Part shown: one piece after another, positions 22,865 to 30,936 of the stretch | Layout of the letters: each line of letters starts with the position of its first letter | Position numbering within the stretch: position 1 is the stretch's first letter | Assembly (NCBI GenBank): GCA_049999805.1 | Contig: JBNGIO010005382.1 | Span: forward strand, 44,296 to 88,726 | Direction: 5' to 3' | Source: Folioceros fuciformis | Taxonomy: Eukaryota > Anthocerotophyta > Anthocerotopsida > Anthocerotales | Length of the DNA: 44,431 bases | Position numbers and translations under genes: made by a program | The notes under the pieces: model-generated | Told to the model about the DNA's origin: nothing | Databases searched by the model: none | The model's input: the letters and a program-made list of their open reading frames with translations, nothing else

Positions 22865-23354
22865 TTTTGGGTATGGTGGAAGATGGACAGTGAAAGATCT
22901 GCAGGTTCTTGTTGGAGCAGCTGAGGTGTGTGTGGGTTTTTTGTTTTTTTAATAATAATTCGAAATTCTGGACAGGAAGGAAAGAGGCACCAGGGTGGTT
23001 TCGGAGAGAGAGTCCGTGCGCGATGGGGAAACAAGGGCGTGGGAGACAAAAGAGGTCGGTTATGGTTACCCAGGGAATTTATTACTGCGGTTTTCACTTT
23101 TTAACTGGGGTGAGTGATATATGAATGACATGTGTGGGGATGCCTTGAAATTGAGAATCGACAGTACCTGGCGGTGTGAGGGCTGGGCTGTGAGAGCGCG
23201 CTGTGCTAGCCTCGGTAATTATGTATGCCGAGGGTACAGATTTCAGATGATCATGTTCTTGGATGGTGTGCTTAAGTGACCTAGGGTTTAAGATGCACAC
23301 TGCAGACCTGGGTGCTCACCCTTGGAAATTGCACTTCCTCACAGGAAGAACACA

Positions 23355-26300
23355 ATGCGTGTTCCGAATGCAGATGCCTCGGATCGCCTTGGCAGTGGTG
23401 ACCCCAGCCCCACCAGGCACGCATTCTGCTCAAGCTGCCGGAAGCTGGCTGGGGTTTACGCCGTCTCGTGCTGTCCCTTGACTGGGTGTCGTCTGCTGCT
23501 TGGTGGTGCAGGTCTAAGAGGAGGCGGGTGGCGCTCGGTGCTCCGGACCCATCTTCTGCTGGTTCCTATTTTTGCCCCCTTTTTCCGACGGTGTTCTGAA
23601 TTTTGCGAATTTTAGGAGTTTGGTGCATTTGAGTTTTCTGGATTCAGGCTGCCAGCTGGATTGAAGTGGGAATTCCTTGTCTCCTGCAGCAGCCGGAGAG
23701 GGGAAAAGGGCCCTGTTTCACTGTAATTACTGCGGGAGGGATATTTCTGGCAACATCAGAGTCAAGTGTGCACAATGCAACGATTTCGATCTGTGTCTCG
23801 AGTGCTTTTCCGTTGGGGTGGAGCTCACTCCACACAAGAATAATCATGCCTATCGAGTTATTGTGAGTTCATGGTCTGCTTGGATGCTGCTGTTTCTGGT
23901 GCTGTGCCTGTCCTTGGCTGCTAGTCTGTTCTGAATCTGCACGTGGCAGGATAATTTGTCCTTTCCTCTCATCAGTCCAGATTGGATGGCTGATGAAGAA
24001 ATGCTGCTTCTGGAGGTAACTCCTCAGCTGTGCCCAGGGTGATTCTCTGCTTTCAGCCATGAAATTTTGGCTCCAGTTTTCATGGAGTTTGTGTTTGACA
24101 GCGGTTGTGTAACTTGGGTTTGCAGGGAGTGGAAATGTATGGGTTGGGAAACTGGGCAGAAGTTGCAGAGCATGTTGGGGTGAAAACCGCGGGAGAGTGT
24201 TATGAGCACTACATGGCTGCATATATGGATTCTCCGTTTGCCCCGCTGCCCGTAAGCCTCACCGAGTCTTCTATCCTTGTCATGTGTTTAGACCGGGGTC
24301 AAACCAGGAGTGAGTGCAGAACTGGGATTCTGACGTTTGTTTCGTTGGGCTCTTACAGGATTTAAGCCACCTGGCCGGTAAGACTAAATCTGATCTCTTG
24401 GCACTGGCCAAGACGATAGCGGACGGGAAGAGGGGTACGTCATTGGTGCTCTTTCTCGGTGTACTCTGAGAACCGGTTGCTTCATGCATTGAACTGATTT
24501 GTGACCTGTGCAGGCTTCCCTACCGTCAATGACGGCCTTAAAATGGTCAAGCAGGAGCCAAGCATTTCACCTGCGAGAGGAAGGTGAGAAGCTGCGGTTC
24601 TGCTGTTGTTGTCTTGGCTACAGGCGACTTCTGTCAGTGTCTGTCTTTTGTAAAAGTGCCCATTGCAGAGCAGAGTGCATCTTTCTGATTTCCATATGTG
24701 ATATTAAGGGTGGGCCATGCCTTTCCAGGATGGATGAGGGCAAAGACCGTGATGTGTCTGCAGACAGGCGCTCGCCCTCGACCAGTTCAAAAGGTATTGT
24801 CCGTCCACTAGTGATGTCTGCCGCACCATGGCACTGTTGAGAGAGTTAAGAGTATGAACGTGTCCTGTGAGAGGAAGTATGCATTGAGACAGAGGTGCAG
24901 CATCCATGATCGTAGACCAGTATTGCTTTTGGGCTTCCAAGAGTGGGGAAGAGAAGTTTTCTGTTTGAACTCTTCCGGACTCATACTCACTGTGTGAATA
25001 GCAGGACTGAAAGATGAAAAGCCTCTGTTCAAAGTCATGTCAAAGCAGGATGATGGAGGAGAAGGTATCGGTGGCCCAGCATCTCATGATCTTGGTGCAC
25101 CCAAGGGCACAGTAGCTGCAGCTAGGAAGACTGGTGGTGGTCAGACTAGAGAAAACTCCGAGGGAGCTACTGGGGTTTCTGAGGGTATGTACCGTCAAGA
25201 CGTGGACTTGAATCGCAAGGTTTGCAACGTGGAGGCTGGAAGGATTCATGTCTCGTTTGCTGTTGACCTGTAGATGGTGCCCATAGCAATCGGAGTCTTG
25301 GGGTGAAGAAGCCGAAGCCCTCAGCTGAGGATATCAAACCTGGAATCAATGGGATTGATCAAAGTGGCTACAATGCAAAACGTGATGAATTCGACACAGA
25401 GTATGACAATGATGCAGAAGGCCCTCTGTCTGAGATGGACTTCAAAGAGACAGATACCGAAACTGACCGCGAACTCAAGATCCGCATGCTGAATATCTAC
25501 AATGCAAGGTGATGACACTGATGGGAATTATGTTGCCTGTCGATCATTCAGTTAAGTGGTTTTCATACAATTTTTTTTGGCATGAGACCAACGGACCTCT
25601 CCATCTTGATTGCAGAGCCCTAAGTGTGCTGTGTCTGTTTCAGGCTTGATGAGCGGAAGCGGCGCAAGGAGTTTATCCTGTCCAGAGGTCTGTTGAATGT
25701 CAAAGCCCAACAAGCTCTAGACCGAAAGAGGTCCAAGGAAGAGCGGGAGCTGCACAATCGTGCGAAGGTTTTCATGCGATATCACTCTCAGGAAGATCAT
25801 GATAGCTTGCTTGAGGGGCTGTTAAAAGAACGGAGGCTGCGACAAAGAATCGAGGAGTTGCAGGTTAGAGACGCTCCGCATAACTCGGTGCGTCCAGTAC
25901 GTTGTCGTTGTTTTCCAGTGTTAATCGCCGAGAAACGCCAACATTTCTCACGACATACCTTTACCCCTTCGTTCAGGAACTGAGAAGGGCTGGGTGCCAG
26001 ACGTTGGGAGAAGGGGAGGCGTATATTTCGGAGAAGAAACGGCGGGAAACAGAGGCGAATGCCAGAAAAGCTCGGGAAAGCGCATCATATCTTTACCGGG
26101 GAAAGGTAGCCCACAGGTCAAACCGATATGTGAACAGGGATAGAGACGCTGATCCAACCTCTGCAGGCAACTTGAAGGAGCCCCAAAAGTCTAGGGGCGC
26201 CGGTGCCCATCACCCTCTGAGCAGTAGCATGCTTCCAAGTAGTGGGAGGGGAGCAAGGCGGGAAACCTCGCCTTTAGATCTGTCGGGTCTTTCAGGGACT

Positions 26301-26629
26301 GAGTTGCTGTCACAAGCTGTACGTCTTTTTACAATCCCCTCTTTCATCTCATCTCCTGTGACAAGTACTGCAGGGTCTGACTTGTGATTTGGAATAATGC
26401 GCAGGAACAAGAGCTATGCTCGCAGTGCAGACTTTTCCCAGCCCACTACCTGCAGATGAAGGAGAAGCTCATGTTGGAAAGCCTGAAGAAAGGGCAAGTA
26501 CGCAGAGCTGTTGCTTATGGCATGTTCAAAGTCGACCCCGTGAAGACGGACCGTGTTTTTGAGCTCTTGGCGGGAAGGGGATGGATTCAAGGTGACAGTC
26601 CGCCGATGCTTCCTCCTCCGGACCGATAG
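23355..26629 (+). CDS. ADA2: Transcriptional adaptor ADA2 (SAGA-type histone acetyltransferase complex), about 12 exons, about 606 aa
   Basis: ADA2 couples the GCN5 acetyltransferase to chromatin in SAGA/ADA complexes in the nucleus. Exons 2-12 are 23690-23862, 23950-24015, 24126-24251, 24359-24434, 24514-24583, 24729-24793, 25005-25184, 25274-25508, 25644-25863, 25977-26318 and 26405-26629; all phases close. Domains in order: ZZ zinc finger (FHCNYCGRDISG, KCAQCNDFDLCLECF, then paired HKNNH), SANT/Myb ([30 protein letters not shown]), the ADA2 middle region (AKRDEFDTEYDNDAEG, RKRRKEFILSRGLL, VFMRYHSQEDHD), and a C-terminal SWIRM domain (LCSQCRLFPAHYLQMKEKL to DRVFELLAGRGW). Exon 1 is uncertain: ATG at 23355 with donor after 23397 gives MRVPNADASDRLGS joined to AAGEGKR in phase. 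A longer variant ending after 23512 also fits. The linker between SANT and the middle region is longer and more disordered than in flowering-plant ADA2b. Confidence 0.93.
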
Positions 26630-27285
26630 CATCGTGTCTGGACCCCATGTACCATTTCCATCCTTTGTACATTAATTCATTGCACGAATTATCGTGCCCA
26701 AACTGTTGGCCCAAGCCAGAATGACAACGAGCATTCTGTATCGAGTGTACGCGACTAACCAGACAGCATACGCACTGCATATCCAGCCGGTTGGCCTCCA
26801 AGGGGAGCCAGCAAGCCCAAACGATTCCATTCCCGCGTTACATTTTGCTTTCGCTTTCTGGTCTGGCGTCGAGATATGGATCGATGCTTGTGGTACCGGT
26901 ATACCGAATTATGTCGTGGGCGAGCCAGAGCTGATTCTGGAGCCCCGGCCTAGTGGACGCTTTGGAGAGGCATTGTACAATGTTCCACTGTCAGATGCTT
27001 AGGGAGACGAAGGCACTGTGGCTGAGTGAAGTCTTACAACACAGTTTTGGCAGCTTCAGAGGATTTTAAAGCTTCAGCATACCATTTCAAAGCGAGGCAC
27101 TTGGTTGGTGAAATTCTTCTTGGAAGTAGATTTGATCATGGCGCTTCACCAATGTTCACAGGAATGGCCAGGTTTGCTTGCTTTGGAATTTGTGCCCGGA
27201 CCTGCTCTCAGTTGTGTACTATCAGAGTGACGTCTGTACACCTACTTCTTACTTACTGGTAAATGTTGCTGATTGTGGCCCGCAG
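26630..27285. other. Intergenic region between ADA2 and ATRX-N copy 1
   Basis: About 650 bases holding the ADA2 3' UTR and the upstream part of ATRX-N copy 1, including a first exon that could not be identified. Two frames (26694-27002 and 27026-27262) lack recognisable motifs and were not accepted. Confidence 0.5.
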
Positions 27286-29098
27286 GTGGGCATGAGGTAG
27301 CCCACAGCAACGGTATAGATGGAAATTTGGACGTGCACATTCCCGATCCAACTATTCTCATAGCTTTGCAGCCACCTCCTGGGGAAGGTGAACCTAGGTT
27401 GGATCTCGTGGTGTTGAGTGATTCTGAATCAGAATACGAGTATTCCAGCGAAGACGAGGTTGACAGGGACATTGTAGGGGAATCAGATAATGAAAGTGGA
27501 CAGAAGGACAACGATGAACATGGCAATAGGGACAGCGCAATCTTGGTAACCAATGAATGTAGAATTTGTGCAGCTTGTGCGTTCGGTTATGAGGATGAGG
27601 AATTGTTTCTTACTCTTCGACATTCAGACAACTGTAACACTGATGGAGACAGACGAGGAGATTCAGACAGAAATTGATGCTCTGTTGCAGCATGAAAGCG
27701 AGGTGATATCTGAATTTCCTCGCAGCAAACATAATTTGACAGTGCAAAGTGTGACCGTCAGTTGCACAGGGCTACTCTTCGTCAAAAAATCTTACTCTAT
27801 CGTCGTACATATTTCCTGCAGGCGGCGGAACTGCAGGAGATGCTGGAAGAGGAGTCATTGGCGTGTGTTAGATGTGAAGCGAGATTGGAGCTGTCTGAAA
27901 AATTTTCAGATCCTGACGAGGTGAGTTATGATTTTCAGCAGCAAGACTGGGCGTCCAAAGTGCAGGACTTGATGTCGACGGTGCCGGGTCCACCTGCACA
28001 GCGCAGCTGGCTGCAGCAACTGAGCAGGAGATGTACAACTATCAAAACATTTTGGAGGAAGATCTGCTCGAAGTTGAAGAGTACATCATCGGCATACAGG
28101 TAACTCCAGCGGTCTGATCGAATATCTCACACCTAAGTCTACACGCGCGTGTGCAATAAATGTGCCTCCACTGCATCTCGGTCCAGGGCGCGGGAAAATA
28201 AAGAAATGCTGAATTGCTTGTCGTGCAGGAACGGTTGGACGCTGCTGGGATCAGCCTGCCCGCCATCTATAAGGAGATTGAAAAGCTGGCTCCAGATCAC
28301 TGCAAAACGGATGCATGGAGGAAGAGGACGCACTGGGCTGGCTTGCAGGAAACATCGGAGGTGCTCAGTATCATTAAGGACGCAGACTCTGAGTTGGAGA
28401 AGAGCAGACCTGTCACAAGGTAAGTGCATGCATTGGCAAGACCTGAAACCTACCTGGAAGACTGTTCATAATGTGGCCAGTTTCTTGAGAGAAATAAGTA
28501 GTTGGCAATGCCCAAAGTAACATGAGCGTGTGTCGTGGATCGATCAGGCGTCGTGGGAGGACCTTCGAAGCTGGAGCCAGCGGAATGCTTGCTAGAAAGT
28601 TTGACCTATCCACCAGTGCAGATGCTCCAGTGGATCAGGGATGGCAAGCATTTGATGCTCGAACGGAGGCTGATGCAGATGCTAAGATATACGCGGCATC
28701 CACACCACAGGAAGCAGCTCAAGCACTGGGGTCCGAGGTTCCAGCAGCTGAAGAGGTTCGTTGCAATTTGTGATCACCTTGATCAAACATAATCGTTAAG
28801 ACGGGTGTGAGCTCACAGCTTAGTCTCGGGTAGGTGGAGGAGATTTCGGAATGGGAACACGCGGCAGGACCATTCTCTGAAGCCCTGAAGAATGAGGGAG
28901 AAAACGGTCTTACAAAGACACAGCGAGAGAACCTCAAGAAGGTACTCCACAATTTTTGAATCCGGGTCCGTTACTTTGGTAATTGCCTCACATCACAAAC
29001 GTGTAAAGAATCTCTCTTTGCAGATAGACGAGCAGAACGACGCTTGCAAGTACACAACAGTGAAGCCGAGAAAACGCAAAGGCGAATGGCTGCAGTAA
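27286..29098 (+). CDS. ATRX N-terminal-like protein, tandem copy 1 (no SNF2 ATPase); 5' end incomplete
   Basis: Matches only the N-terminal region of plant ATRX, the SNF2-family remodeller that helps deposit histone H3.3. Exons: 27286-27545 (acidic; entered in phase 1 from an unidentified first exon), 27628-27702, 27822-27920, 28007-28099, 28229-28419, 28548-28755, 28834-28941, 29024-29098. Diagnostic similarity to ATRX (from memory of the Arabidopsis protein) is in exon 5 (ERLDAAGISLPAIYKEIE, then CKTDAWRKRTHWAG) and the next exon (FEAGASGMLARKF and YAASTPQEAAQAL). The stop TAA follows a basic KPRKRKGEWLQ tail, so the ADD and helicase parts are absent. The acidic exon has LDLVVLSDSESEYEYSSEDE, a strong SUMO-interaction-like motif. 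If translation starts at the in-frame ATG 27643 the product is 277 residues. No premature stop or frameshift was found in the modelled exons. Confidence 0.72.
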
Positions 29099-29099
29099 G

Positions 29100-29201
29100 C
29101 AGGTTTATGTGATTGTAGAACAACTTCTTCGAACAGGTTTCTGTGGTTGTAGAACAACCTCTGAGAACAGGTTTATGTGACTCTTGAACAACCTCTGAGA
29201 G
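29100..29201. repeat. Three tandem copies of a 34-bp unit
   Basis: Copies start at 29100, 29134 and 29168, each beginning CAGGTTT and containing GAACAAC; they differ by several substitutions. The array begins two bases after the ATRX-N copy 1 stop codon and ends just before the PUB62 relic. Confidence 0.9.
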
Positions 29202-29230
29202 TTCGAGGCTTCTGGAAGAAAGATTTGCTT

Positions 29231-29540
29231 GAGAGGCCAAGGTGTTGCAGGCGGAGAAGAATTTGAAGGTTCTGGAGCCGAGAGGGTGGATAAGTCACTC
29301 CACAACATAGACATTCAAATCCAACCAAAGCTGGGCACGTTTCGTGCTTGCTAGATTTAGTAGAGCTAGCAATTTCAAGCTTTCCTACAGTCCAATGCAA
29401 TGCTTATTGGGTTTCAAGATGTACCCAGGTACATTTTCGCATTCAAATATCTCTATCTTCGCATTCGGATATTTTTATCTTCTCAACCTCTGGAGCTGGC
29501 TGAAGTCAGTTTTTCTTTTGACCTCTCATAGCGGAGCTGT
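29231..29540 (-). pseudogene. Relic of PUB62-like gene (exon 10 and part of intron 9/exon 9)
   Basis: The minus strand encodes SAPEPSNSSPPATPWPLK, matching exon 10 of the intact gene at 33900-37303 (PAPEPSNSSPEATPRPPK). At DNA level 29231-29306 aligns with 34353-34428, about 61 of 76 bases identical by eye. Weaker similarity continues to about 29540, including the TTTTTCTTTTGACC versus TTTTTCTTTTAACC tract of exon 9. The exon 10 splice acceptor CAG of the intact gene reads TGG here, so the relic cannot be spliced. No other PUB62 exons follow. It marks the end of the tandem duplication that produced the two ATRX-N copies. Confidence 0.85.
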
Positions 29541-29726
29541 ACCACATATTAATGGGATATAAGAAATAAAATGATAGGAAGACTGAATATTGAAATATCA
29601 TATATAATACCTATCTCTATTTATAGAGATATATATGTAGATAATAGAGAGATCATATCTCTCTTTGTGTATAGGTTTATATGATATTTAAAATTCAAAT
29701 TTCTCTAATAGAGATATAATATAGTG

Positions 29727-29747
29727 AACCCTAACTGAAATAGGGTT
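29727..29747. repeat. Inverted repeat AACCCTA-n7-TAGGGTT
   Basis: Perfect 7-base inverted repeat with a 7-base loop, built from telomere-like words; could form a small hairpin. Possibly coincidental. Confidence 0.6.
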
Positions 29748-29874
29748 GAGATGTGCTTGCTGAAAGACGGCGTATCCATACCTCTTCTTCGTGTCTACTC
29801 TCTCGAAACAGTCGCAAAAGTGATAGTCGGGCATACTTAGTCTTAGTTTCTAGTCTCTTCGACAGTTTCAAAAG

Positions 29875-29985
29875 CGATAGTAGGGAGACGCGATAGTAGG
29901 GAGATGCAATAGTAGGGATACTGGACACATTTGCAAAAGTGATAGTAGGGATACTCGATACAATTTGCAAAAGCGATAGTAGTTG
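29875..29985. repeat. GATAGTAGGGA-type short repeats
   Basis: Five to six imperfect copies of GCGATAGTAGGGA, some followed by ATACTCGATACA and TTTGCAAAAGC. The same words in a different arrangement occur from 29815. Confidence 0.75.
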
Positions 29986-29994
29986 GGATTGCTG

Positions 29995-30722
29995 TATTCT
30001 TCTCTTTGTGTCTGTATCAGTTACTTATGTCTACTCTCTTTATAGATTTTGCACACAGTAAGAATGGGATGAAGTAACGATTGCTGTATTCTTCTCTTTG
30101 TGTCTACTCTGCTCATAGATTTTGCACATAGTACAAATGCGATGAGGTAATGATTGATGTATTCGCCTCTTTGTGTCTACTCTGCTGATAAATTTTGCAC
30201 AGTGTACAAATGTGATGAGGTAATGATTGCTGTATTCGNNNNNNNNNNNNNNNNNNNNNNNNNNNNNNNNNNNNNNNNNNNNNNNNNNNNNNNNNNNNNN
30301 NNNNNNNNNNNNNNNNNNNNNNNNNNNNNNNNNNNNNNTACAAATGTGATGAGGTAATGATTGCTGTATTCGCCTCTTTGTGTCTGTACCAGTTCTGTGT
30401 GTCTACTCTGCTAATAGATTTTGCACACGGTACAAATGTGATGAGGTAATGATTGCTGTATTCGCCTCTTTGTGTCTGTACCAGTTCTGTGTGTCTACTC
30501 TGCTAATAGATTTTGCACACGGTACAAATGTGATGAGGTAATGATTGCTGTATTCGCCTCTTTGTGTCTATACCAGTTCTTTGTGTCTACTCTGCACATA
30601 AATTTTGCACACACTACAGTTGGGATGAGGTAATGATTGTTGTATTCTTCTCTTTGTGTGTACCAGTTCTTTGAGTCAACCCTTTTGATAGATTTTGCAC
30701 ACAATACAGTTGGGATGAGGTA
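29995..30722. repeat. Minisatellite with 73-bp and 92-bp units, interrupted by a gap
   Basis: A unit containing GATTGCTGTATTC, CTCTTTGTGTCT, CTACTCTGCT, GATTTTGCACAC and GATGAGGTAATGATT recurs. The GATTTTGCAC word is at 30045, 30118 and 30191 (73-bp spacing), then after the gap at 30417, 30509, 30601 and 30691 (spacing 92, 92, 90). The longer unit carries an extra 19 bases around TACCAGTTCT. It is non-coding on both strands; the gap means the copy number is unknown. Confidence 0.92.
30239..30338. other. Assembly gap (100 N)
   Basis: Exactly 100 N within the 73/92-bp minisatellite, so the true array may be much longer than shown. Confidence 0.98.
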
Positions 30723-30936
30723 ACTGGCTTCAATTCTGTAGATGGTAGAGTGGAATGGGACATTCCAAATTCCAATATTCGTAATCGCATGATTTGCTAA
30801 AGCAAGATTCGCTGAGGTGATATTCACAATGTTATACCTTCTAGAGAAGATGGAGATCACGGCAATCTCATGGTGATAAAAGTCACTTAGGAATTAGACT
30901 TAAAGTATTCCAGTGGAAAACAGGTTGCTTAAGGAC

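Larger units (their letters stand above)
20492..23354. other. 2.9 kb intergenic region with minisatellites
   Basis: Lies between the RING-WD40 and ADA2 genes. The first kilobase is ordinary and ends with a telo-box-type word near 21013. From about 21640 it becomes AT-rich, then from 21880 a degenerate GATCGAGTTTGGGTTAT-type repeat. A 74-bp duplication follows at 22717. The last 400 bases probably form the ADA2 promoter. No coding frame is supportable. Confidence 0.6.
29541..30936. other. AT-rich and minisatellite region upstream of ATRX-N copy 2
   Basis: AT-rich sequence with short palindromes (29570-29720), an inverted telomere-like pair, a GATAGTAGGGA-type short repeat (29820-29990), a 73/92-bp minisatellite with an assembly gap, then about 200 bases before copy 2. 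The promoter and any first exon of copy 2 must lie here. Confidence 0.6.

Noticed and set aside
26694-27262. Two small plus-strand frames between ADA2 and ATRX-N copy 1
   Set aside because: First opens with GTG, neither has a recognisable motif or splice connection to neighbours; likely 3' UTR and intergenic sequence.
29995-30722. Regularly spaced repeats that could suggest a CRISPR array
   Set aside because: Units are contiguous with no unique spacers, lengths vary between 73 and 92, and the genome is eukaryotic; a minisatellite.
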